Positions 11,690 through 23,600 of a stretch of DNA of 64,000 bases are shown one piece after another. Within the stretch, counting starts at the first letter, position 1; every line of letters begins with the position of its first letter. The notes below the pieces were generated by a model. That model was not told where the DNA came from, did not search any database, and saw nothing but the letters and a program-made list of their open reading frames with translations. The position numbers and the translations under genes are program-made. The stretch covers positions 33,914,001 through 33,978,000 of the forward strand of contig OZ038526.1 in assembly GCA_964036665.1 (NCBI GenBank), in the 5' to 3' direction. Source of the DNA: Gordius sp. MW1. Lineage: Eukaryota; Nematomorpha; Gordioida; Gordea; Gordiidae.

Positions 11690-14600
11690 CTTGAAACAAT
11701 TAGAAATAAATTTTTAACCTTATTCAACATTGATAATGATTATAAAAAGTTCTTCATAATATTTATACTAGAGTCAGAATAGTTTAAAAAAATCTGCCCA
11801 GCCATACATGGCCCATTTTTATACCTGATTGGCCTGCCCAGCCATGCCTGAATCAGTAGTGCTGCTTGGACCTAAATGATACTTTTTTAAATTCTTATAA
11901 TTTTGTCATATTTTCCAAAAAAATTATATTTTGATTTTTTAATAAGAACCACGATAAATGAATAATATACAATAAAACTAATAGGTGACTAATAATACAC
12001 TATATAGAAAAATGTCATTAAACCCTAATTTCCCAAATCCTGTTAACCCTCCGTACGCTTTTTGGGTCAATATGACCCAAGCCTTTCTAAAAACATGCAA
12101 GAAAAAAAAGTAATAAACATAGAGCTTCAGATTTTTCAGTAGCTTAACAAATTTTATCATATTACAACTCTGCAAATTTTGGTTAGTTTTCACCCATTGG
12201 TTCTAAATATATCATGGTTTTTTGAACGTCTTGGGTCATATTGACCCCTAAAGCGAACGGAGGATATTTTTTTTTCAAAAAAAAATTTTTTTTTTGCTTA
12301 AATGATAAAAACTAATACCCAAATGATATCGAAAAAATAAATTTTTCTCTAGCTCATATATTTTGTAAATTATGACGATTTTAAATTTGACTTTTTGTTT
12401 CCTCGTGGAATTTATCCATGCCAATATTTAGCAGCTGATTTGTTCCCGCGTATTTCTTTTTTTCTTTTCACATGGAATCTTTTAAAATTTCGGATATTTT
12501 TGAAGATTCTGATTGGGGAAGTAACATTTTTTTTTGGTTTTTAAGATTTTTAGGTAGCTCAGAAAGTGATACTGATGACTGTTTATCTATTAGTAGTCTG
12601 GAATAAATTCCCAAATAATTTATCTGGCAAATAGTGGTGTAAAACTAACGAGGAGCAAGTTTTTAAAAGAATTGGCATTAGAATTAATAAAGCCCTTTTT
12701 GATTGATCGATTGTCTCTACCTTCTTTGAGGTACAAAACCAAACTACTGATTCATCAACTCTTGGGTACAAAGGACGTTCACTCATCGCCCCCCCAAAAA
12801 GCTAGAGGTCGTTGCAAATTATGTCAAAATCACAACAAACATAGCACTTATTGCGCTATTTGTAAAAAATATATTTGTAAAACTCATATGTATCTGACAT
12901 GTTTGCATTGTAAGGACGCTGATAATATTATTGAATAAACAATAAATTGTAAAATTAATTGTGTGCAACTTCCAAATAATATAAAAGTTTAATTTTTAAA
13001 AATTGCTTTTAGGGCTTTATTGAAAAATTAAGTGTTACACTGTTAAAAATTCTTCAAAAAAATTGCGCCCCATTAAAACTTTATAAAACAAAAACTAAGA
13101 GGGTTAGAAACTATATTAATGGTTTAAATTAAAGAGGAAAATTATATTAATCAATGAAAAAAAAATTATATCTTAAATTAAATTGTTTTCAAAAATATAT
13201 AAATTTAAACTTAGCCAATATTTTGATGAAAAAATATGTAAATTTAATGTTGATGGTATTTAAACCGAAATATCTATATTTCGCATTATTTATTTTAAAT
13301 AATTTTTTTTTGTTTTTTTTTGCTTCAAGTCTATATTTTAAAAATATGTAAAAAATATCTAAAAATATTGGATAGATTTTTGTTAAAGTAAAATTTAGTA
13401 TACACAGTGAAAAATAATTTAAAATTTTACCGGGTCGGTTATAATTAGCGATAAAATAAAAAGTTATGAACAAAAATATAAATTTAAGAGCTCAAATTAT
13501 TGGCAAAAGATCATTTAATATATGTCTAAAATTTTAAATTTTAACTCCTAGTACTTTAGAAATTGTAGCGATTTAAAGTTATGGGTCATATAGACCCAAA
13601 AATCCGAACGAATGATGTAAAAATGAAAGGTGAATGAAGGGTTGCCCCAAAACTTTATATCAGTAACCCGTGGGCCAGGCCTTTCTGCTCTCTAATTTAT
13701 AAAACAAAAAAGAAATGGCAATGAAATGATAATTAAAACAATTATTTAGATAAATCTCAATTATCTAAATGTAATACTCATATAATTTATTTTTTCTATC
13801 ACCTTACCCCCCCCCCTTATGATAATTAAAAATATTAAAGTGTCAAATAAAGGAAAATTGAAAGAAATCAAGTTTGCTTATGCACTTAAGTGCAAACCAT
13901 TGCATTTAATACTATAACTTAACGAAAATATTGTTTACAAATCCACATAGTATTTAATTTAGAAACAATACATGATAATGATGATGTAAACTAATTTATT
14001 GGTGAAGAGAATTACATATTTTATGAAGGTGAATTAAAAAGTTAAAAATCGTAAATATTAGGAAAACATTCGGTTATGGCTAATGAATTATATTTGCAGA
14101 TGGTTATGCCGATTTTCTGTCGAATGAAAAACGATTCGCGATTATCATGGGATAGCAATAAAATTTGTTTCCCTATATTTTTAAAAAGTTGTAAGGCTAG
14201 GGGGCCAAAGGTTGTTAGGGTAGTTGTCGCATTGGGACAAAATATAATAGTATAGTCTATGATAGTAGTATTGTTAATATCCGAGTATTTTGAAATTTTT
14301 AGAGCCTCGGCAGAGGACAAGGGATCTTTGTTATGATTAGATGGGGCAAATACGTCAGTACATGTATAGTCCCATGCTAAACTGAGTCCTTTTTCCCAAG
14401 CACCTAAAGTTTGGCCATCGGGTCGTTTGTTGTCATCACAGAGGCCTGTGGGTTCGAGAATTGAGGGGGAACCAACTTTGGTGAAATAGATATGTATAAT
14501 TTTGTTAACCGCGGTATGTCGAAAGTACCGGGCTTTGTTGCGATTACAGTGAAGGCCATGATGGCCATTCGATTTTACGGAATTATTGCAAAGTGAACAA

Positions 14601-17600
14601 GTGTGTTCAGCCACTATATTGCATCCTAATCTTAGGCCTACTGAGAAGCGGAATTCGGTGTTGGATAAGAGAAGATTAAGGTTACGGCTTGGGAAAGTTT
14701 CGAGCCATTAGTGACCTGAGCGTGAAGCCAAGCTCCTAAGCGCTGAAAGTTCCTCTGCCGACGCGCCATTACTCGGACAGGGGGCCAATCCAACACTTTT
14801 GGGAGTTTACTTCAGAGAATTTAGTAGGGACGTTAAAGAATTCCTTCCATTGTTGGAAGGTGACGTCGAGTAAGTTGTCATGTTGTGGGGTTAATGTTGA
14901 AATTAAGCTTTCATTTGACATGCGGCTTGATATAAATGCGGAAAGAGATACGGAGGCTATTGAGCCTAAGCCTAGCCCCCCCCCCAGTTTTGTTGGAAGG
15001 CAAGCTTGTTGCCAGTGTGTAGAACCTAGGGTAAGATTGGTTATTTCTTCGGTTAAAGACTTAAGTTCTGTATCAAACTTGGACAAGGCCTCGTGATGTG
15101 AGAACACTGCAGAGGACCGGAAGCTGTGCATTAATTTAGGGATTAAGTAGCAGTATTCTACTAGAAAAAATGCTTGGTGGGCAGATAGGTGTTTAAATAG
15201 GCTTTTCATATCTGCTCGTTTGCGACTGGTTTCTTGTAACAATTTTAAAATGGGAACAGAGCCTCCTATTGGGGATCCGAGTAGGGTCAAAGAGGAAGGA
15301 TCTATTAATGTGTATGATAATTGGTCTTGATTGCCAATAAGAGGTGTATTAAGGGGACAAATTTCGGTTTTAGTGATTTAGAATTAGTCCGATTTTTGTT
15401 AATTCGATTTCCAGGTATCTCAAAGCGGCAAAAACATCATCGGGGGCACCTTGGATGGTACCATCGTCAAGGTACCAAATGTTTAAAGTCAAATTAAACT
15501 TTGTTGCAAGGCTTTTGATGCCAAGGGAAAACAGAAGCGGCCCTAAAGGGTCGCCTTGTTGAATACCTTCACTAGAATCGATGGTATGTTTGTGAAATTG
15601 TAATATTGAAACTGGCGAATAGCATGCATTAAGAAATGCGGAGTATTCAGGGAAGTTTGTATGTTTCATTAAGGAAGTGGGAACGATAAATGGAGTTGAA
15701 AGCATTCATGAAATTAATTTTAGCGATCACTGAGGGGGTTGGGGTGGTAAGAGAAATTCTTACCGCGTGTGAAGCAATTTCGCATCCTCCTTTTACGCCA
15801 AAACCGAGTTGAGTAGGTGCCAGGATTTCCACAGCTTTACTTTTGATGCGTTTTATGATCAGTTGGAATAGAGTCTGCGTAGAACAGACCCCATTGCTAT
15901 AGGTCGGATTCCGCCATCAGATTTTGAAAATGATACTAGAGTAGCGCCGAAGAAATGTGGGGCTACAATTTCGGGGATTTGGCCTTTCATAATGATGTTA
16001 ATGAGGGTGGTGAGAGAGCTCAAGAAAACTCCTGAGCGGTCTATTAAGGGATTTGATAGTTCTAGAAGGTGGGCTGGACGCAAGCCACCCTGCGCCTGTC
16101 GAAGAGCGCTTAAAATTAATGATAGTAGCAAGGACTTCTGAAGTGGAAAAGTTCTGATGGGCCTGCTGAATTGGATTTGGTAAAGGCAGGTTTGGCCTTA
16201 TAGGATGCCTAGCTATTAGAGATTCTAGGGTATCTTTGTGTCTGGGGATATTTTATTATCAGAGGAAGCAATGCGGATTGCACCTTGAATGTCGCAATTA
16301 TTGATTTTTGCGGAGACTATTCTTGCTCTATGTTAAAGGGACGAAAGAGTTTGCTCTTCCTGGGTATCATAAGTTATTGGTTCACTGAATTCTTGCCACT
16401 TTTTAAGATTTGTTTTTACCCAACTTGTAAGAGATCCAGTATATGATTTGGGCGGCACCGAAAGAACACGAGATGCAAAGTAAAAGAAATTTTGCCAATC
16501 TTCATAGTTGTTTACATTTTTGGTGAGTTCTAAAATGGCTCCAGAAAGTGTCTGAGATACTAGGTATCTTGCACTTTTAGGAATACTTTTTATTATTTTA
16601 TTAAAGGGAAGACTTCGAAAATTTGTTAATGTGATGTCTGAGGGGGTGTCTGATTTGGGGAAGGCTATCGGGTCCAAAATTATAGGTTTAGAGGTTTCCC
16701 CTGGTTTTCCTGACCCTTTGCATCGAGCTTTATGAGATCCATGAATGTGAATAAGTCCTGATTGTGTAAGGGAGACCTTTCTAAGGCATACTAACTATAC
16801 TGAAATGTACAGAAAGAACTTCAAAAAGATGTGCGTTAAATGGGCCACTATTGTTAATTAAAATAAAACTTAAACCGAAGAGAACTAGTTTTTTATTGCA
16901 ATGCAATATATGGACTCGCTTTCGTTGTCCAACTTGTAATTTTTGCATAATTGCCTTGGAAATTTTTAATGGCTGCGGACTTATCCTTTTGTAAAAGACT
17001 TTTATTTCGGTTTTGCAAATAGACTTGCTTATGACCGCTACTTGGCTTTAATTTTTTTCTAATTTAACATGCTTTATTATAGAAAAGTATTAAGTATATA
17101 ATGGTATTAATAAAAATGATACAAGAACGAAAATATTTATAAACAAATGATTAAAAGACACTATCCGTTTCTTCATCTTCTTTAAGAAGGGGCATTGAAT
17201 CCTTCATGGAATAATAATCGAATTTAGCGCTCGCAATGGCGATTGATTGTCATAGTAGAAAACTATTCGATATTTTTGAAAAAGGCCAGCGTTTATTAAG
17301 TTCTTTAAAAAAATTGACGAAACTATAGGAACAAATATAGAGGTTTCTGGTAAAGCTTAATATTTTACGGATTAATGATGCCGATCCTGGGTGTCATGAG
17401 TATCGTTGGAGGGTGCAAACAGGTCTATACAAGTGTACTCCCATTTTAAGAGAAGGCCTTTATCCCATGGGACAAGTGACGTACCGTCAGGACGCATCGG
17501 CCCTTCAAGAGAGGGATCTGATGATTCAAGGAAGGAGGGAACTTTTGCCCGTTTGAGGGCAGCTTGTAACGGTGTATTTATTATTTGATGCCTACTATAC

Positions 17601-20600
17601 CGGCTTTTGTTAAATTTACAATGTAGAGGGTGACGCGCTTCCTCATCTACAAGTGAATTACAAAGCTGACAGGGGTATGGTGCCGTGTATTTACAGCCCA
17701 AACGGAGGGCTATGTTGAAAGACCGAGCCCAATATTCATTATTGTTGTTGTGCTCAATTGGTTTGTTTTATACATCAATTTTTTGGATAACTTGTCTAGG
17801 TTGTTGCTATATATTGAATAATTGCGAACTGGCTAAATGATTCCCAGAAAATTATTATGATCGTTGCTTACTTCTACTTTTCTGACCCCGGCTAGAGGCC
17901 AAAATTCTGGTTATACTTATATTTGTTGTTTTTTTTTGAGAATTTTTTTAGGTTATTGCTTTATACGGATGATTGCGAAACTGCTGAAAAATTCCCTGCA
18001 AATTAATGATGACCGTTGCTTACTTCTGTTTTATCACACCGGCCAAAGGCCAAATTGATATTTTAATTGTATATTTGCTGCTATGTGAATTTTTTTTCTA
18101 TTTGTTATTACCTCAAATTTTGCATTGATATATTGAATATATAGATTTTTGGCCGTTTGCTGGCAACTGAGCAATGAAAAAATGACCACTGGCTAAAATG
18201 TAATTGAATTTTTTTTCTTCGTTTTTTTAATATTTGGCCCTTATGTACTTATACGATATTTTACCGTCTGCTGACTGCTGACCAAGAGAAAAAAAGGACC
18301 ATTGGCCAAAGTGTAAATTAATTTTTTTTCTATATGTCCTTATATAATTTCTTTCCCACGTCTCACCGCACCCCACACCCCTTACAAGGGTCTTTATATA
18401 TACAGTTTTACAAATGGGTTTGCCCCGTCCCTTTTTGCTTTTAAAACCTCTATCCACTAATTTAACCCTAAATTAAATATAGTGCAAAATTTTCACCTTC
18501 ATTTCACCGTCGCAAGTAATATTCGCACCATAATCCATTCTTTCTTTTACTCTCAAGATTAGGTAAAATGTAACCATTTCATTGTTTTGCTTTGTTGTTT
18601 ACACTATACATATGCGCATAATTTGAGAGTATATAGTCATAATTCAAATTATGGGTCGCTTACTCCAAAATTGTTTATGATTTATAAAGTATTAAATAAT
18701 TTTTTAAACTGTATATAACGTTAAAGGAATCCGCTTTAACTCTCAATTTAAAGTTATACGTTGATGACTATTGGCTTTTCCAAGGGAATCCCCTCTATTT
18801 GCTTGATTTGTTTAGAATTTGATATAAGGCAATGATAAAGCAGGTTATAATGAGTGAAAGAAAACCTATGCCTTTAAAACAAAGTATAAAATGCGGAATG
18901 ACAACTTGTTTTTTTGCATAAAAATATTTAAAAAGCTAAATTTCTCTGATTACTGCTATAAAACATTTAAGAATACATTATTAAGGTAAATTATTAACAT
19001 GAAAATATGTATGTAAAAAACTATTATAAAGTTCTACGAGCGTTATCTGACTCCCTGTTTGCCCATTGCCCCCTCCCCCCGCATAGGCATTTTAGCCCCT
19101 TCCCACCTTTCTCGCCCATTGCATAGCAAATGTGCTACGTTTATACGGAGTATATATGAGTATTGTAAAAACAATACCCCAAAATAGGTGATTGTATAGT
19201 ATTACCTAATTAGAATTTTGGTACCTTTATGATTTGGATGTCACTCTATTCACACTCCTCCTTACTCTATTCACATCCTTCATTATAATTTGAATATATA
19301 AGGGACATTGAAGTTGATGTTTAAATCCCTTAAAATTCACCGATATTATTCAAATTAATAACCTCGCCACATGTGTATATAAACACGATGTTTTAACTAA
19401 AACCATTCATTAGAATAACTTCTCTCTTTGGGTTATAATAAAGTAGAATCTTTTAATTCTCTACAAATGGTGACCCCGCTTTTTCGGGGGAGCCGAATTT
19501 TTTTTGATTCCTCCCCCCTAAACACTTATAACCCTAGCCAAATTTTTTCCTCCCCCCAAACATTCTCTCTAGTACCGGCGCCATGGTTATCATCAAATAA
19601 TGCAATTCAGGTTATTTTTGGGTACTGTTTTCTCAAACCTTCACCAAATAAGACACTGGCAAAGAGATCGAGATACAAAACAATCAATCCTTCAACTCTC
19701 AAATATATCTATACTGTGGAATGAACCTACCTACCTGGTTGCTAATACGATGACAATCTAAACGCCTTACTACACTATCAAACTCTGCAACGTCTACCGC
19801 CGACTAAAATTGTCCACTCCTTCATGGCCATATTCAACACCAACACACCTACACGGACCTTTTTAATGAGCAAGGACAAACAATTCGGCGATACAATGCA
19901 AATACCGGCTATTATTAGCATTTTCCTTACCACTAACCTATTTAACTGATGGAATACTGCGATAGATACGTCTGCTCGTGACATGTCTACTAATATATGG
20001 GATAGCAAAACAACTACCAACCAGCATTCACGCCTCACGCTAACTCCATTTACCTTATACTTTTATTTTTTTGCACTCCATGCAAATAGGGGGGGGGGGG
20101 GTAATATAGTATTACCTAATTAGAATATTAGTACCTTTATGATTTGAATCACTCTATTCACACTCCTTACTCTATTCACATCCTTCATTATAATTTGAAT
20201 ATACAAGGGACATTGAAGTTGATGTTTAAATACCTTACAAATCCCCGATATTATTCAAATTAATAACCTCGCTACATGTGTATATAATATAAACATTATG
20301 TTTTAACTAAAACCATTCATTAGAATCACTTCTTTGGTTGGGTTATAATAAAGTAGAATCTTTTAATTCTCTACAAATGTACCAACGAACCCCAAGTCGA
20401 ACCAGGGTGACTGGTTTTTAATTTATTATCTATTACAAACAATTAATAAATTGAGTTCTAATAATATTCTAGGCATTATAGATGTCAGTTGGATCCAAAA
20501 GTTTTCTACCAGGAACAAAAACAAATTACACTAAATAAATCTAGCTGTTTGTCACACTAGGTGGTCAGCTTCTTTAGATATTTGGATGAGGAGTGATGCT

Positions 20601-23600
20601 CGACTATCCAGACCTGAAAGCCGCAATGACGATGTGATATGTTTTACATCTTTTAAAAGAAAGTGCCGAAAACAGGATTTGAACCCGCAAGCTCTTATTC
20701 AAAGACAAAGCTAGAGGTTGGGAAACTGAGGTTTTATAACCATAACCTAAGTATTTAGGTTAGGTTGTCAGAAAACCTTGAGGTTCTCGAGGTTTTTTAA
20801 ATACCTCACCTTAAAACCTCAGGTTGAGGTTAGGTCACCGCAAGGTTTCATTTCAACACCTATGATTCATATTTTATATCTAAATTTAAAGACTAAATTA
20901 AAGTCACTATTAAAAATGTTTCATAATATATATATATATGTATAGAAATGGATCAAATAATTTTTTTTCTAATCATTTATTATTTTTTTAATATAAATAA
21001 AACTATAAATATACTGCCATCTATATTGTGGTATATATTTTATAAAACATTTCTCCCTTTTCCCGCGCATTGGGGTGTGCTGTGATAAACACACACACCA
21101 CACAATTATATACTTAATTTCTTTTTACAATAAGTATGTTATATGCTGCATTGCTTCGTGCGTGTGTATATCACAGCATACCATTAATGCGCGGGGAATG
21201 GGAGAATGTGTTATAAAATATATAAAACAACATAGATGGCAGCATATTAATTATACATTTTTTTAATTTAAAAAAATAAGAATGTATACATAATTAGTGT
21301 CCAATTTTAGAAGGTTTAATTGGATGTAATAATTCATGATATTGTTTTCTTGATTTATATGCGACTGCGAAATATACACGCGCGAGCGCGCGCGATCAAA
21401 ATTAATATATATATATTTTTATATGATGGAAAACGCAATATCTCTTTTTGATTGATGCTATGTGTGTGTTCTCGATGTAGTAGATTTAGGAATACATACT
21501 AAAATAGAATTTTTAATATTGATTATAACAGGGATGATAATCTAGCATAATATGCCACACATATCTTCTTTATTTGCATATATTTCTGGATCTTTATACC
21601 AGGATCCTGTTTGGATGATTAATGATGCACGTGTGTTATAAATGTCAGTAGGAGATGTACAAAATTAGAATTTTATAAGATCAAGTTTGAACAGGCATGA
21701 GTGTAATTCAACCAAGATAAAAATAAACTAAGAAAATCGAAAAAATAACAATCACCATATGCCACACCTTTCCCTTTATCGAAATGACCGCGGCTTAATA
21801 ATTTTTTAATTAGAGGTCGAGGATTTAGCTAGGGGTTTAGACGACAATTTACCTTATCAATTTTAATATGCCATAATTCAAATTTATGCCTATCGACACC
21901 ACTTACCAAAACCAAGGATCTGGGTTTTTTAGCAAAATCCGGTTCCTCATAAACCGAGGTTGACTCATTAATTGAGTTCAATGCCTCAAAAACCAAGGTT
22001 TAGGCTCTTTCTAGAAACCATTACCTTATTACCCTTTGGTAGTGTCAATTTCCAAAAAATTCTCTGGCATTTCCCTCAAAATATTAATGCAATCCAATTT
22101 ACAATTATCAACTTTATTTTGTTTACATTGTCCCAGCTCTATAAAGCAACACTGAGCAACAGCTTCAACCAAAATTATAATTAGTTTATACTAAATTATC
22201 CCAAAAACTTTTATTTTATACCTATACTTTAAATTGCCTTTTTACAAATCATCATTTCACTCGCCGCCCAATTTTATCAAAATCATACGCAAACCGCTAA
22301 ATTAAAGTATCAGAAAACGCGATGAGGGGTTAAATAACATTTTTTTAATTTATTGTACGTGAGCCCTTCCAGTGTGTCTGAATTCCATCTTACCAGACAT
22401 GAAGAATTTTGACCTTCAGAATTCCTAAGGATTGGTTTTGAATAATTGGTATCTGTATCTGAATCGTCTATGGAATATTGAGGAATTTTCTCTTGCTTCG
22501 TCAGGTGATAATTGACGCAATTTTAATTTCAAGAACTTTCCTTTTGTTGAATAATTCATGTGTTCTTCTTTCGGGTGAGGATAATTATTCTGACACCAAT
22601 TGTTTAAAAGGTTTAATTGGATGTAATAATTTATGATATTGACCCTTCAATTTTCTTTATTTATATGCGACTGCGAAATATAAGCGCGCGAGGGCGCGTG
22701 ATCAAAACTAAAATAGATATATTTTTACATAAGCGAGTTTTCTTTAAATATCTTGATGGAAAACGCAATATATCTTTTTGATTGATGCTACGTGTGTGTT
22801 CTCGATCTAGTAGATTTAGGAATACATACAAAAATAGAATTTTTAATATTAATTATAACAGGGATGATAATTTAGCATAATATGCCACACATATCTTCTT
22901 TATTTGCATATATTTCTGGATCATACCAGGATCTTGTTTGGATGATTAATGATGCGCGTGTTATACAGGCCCTATCCCTTTGGAATTTAAATGTTCTACC
23001 AGAAAGCTCACCACCACAAACACCAAATCAAAAGGATTAGGATGCATGTTTGGTTTCGCGCTCCGTTGCTTATCTCCTTTCGAGCTGCGATACCAAACAA
23101 CATTACAACCTTAGATCTTTGGTGTTTGATAAATCTGGACATGAATGGCTAGAGGCGTATCCTAGCAAGTTCTCCAATATGATGTTAGAAAATTGCGAGC
23201 TATCCTACAATATAGCACCACGCCTGGGAATAAAATACACCAAGGCATATGCCTGTAAAAATTGCAACCTGCCAGTGGATGAAGAAGCACGCCACCCGTT
23301 ACAATGCAGACTAAATAAATTTAGAAACTTGCGACACTCTAAAATTAATTCTATTTTCCAGTCAGCCCTTAGAAAGGCCCATATTCCCTATACTTGAACC
23401 TTCGGATCCTGCCCTTGAAGGTCGAATGCGTCCTGACGGTTCCTCGTTAGTCCCATGGGAAAATGGTCTCTTTTTAAAGTGGGATTTTACATGCATAGAC
23501 CTATTTGCCCCCTCTAATCTTAATTATGACCCCATGGCCCTCGCTGAACGCAGCCTTCAAAAATATAAGGCCCTTTTGGACTCTAGTATTTTTATCCCAA

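Larger units (their letters stand above)
12043..13614 (+). mobile_element. piggyBac-like transposon, internally deleted
   Basis: The left end is TTAA (12043-12046) followed by CCCTCCGTACGC and GGGTCAATATGACCC. TTAA is the piggyBac target. The right end has the inverse GGGTCATATAGACCC (13583-13597) and a degraded CCGAACGAATG. An extra inverted copy, GGGTCATATTGACCCC with GCGAACGGAGG, lies inside at 12233-12263. Between the ends are two pieces of a transposase frame (entries at 12472 and 12672); the large catalytic middle is missing. The element lies inside the 13.3-kb intron of the kinase gene. Confidence 0.75.

Noticed and set aside
13154-13473. Two overlapping opposite-strand frames (65 and 94 codons)
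   Set aside because: Extremely AT-rich, Lys/Asn/Phe/Ile-only translations inside the piggyBac remnant. No motif.
20664-20697. tRNA gene on the minus strand
   Set aside because: Only the T-arm and 3' acceptor strand are present. No pairing 5' acceptor, D-arm or anticodon stem was found upstream.
20740-20770. Telomere-like TTAGG repeats
   Set aside because: Only two or three units are present, and they sit inside a dispersed AACCT/AGGTT repeat.
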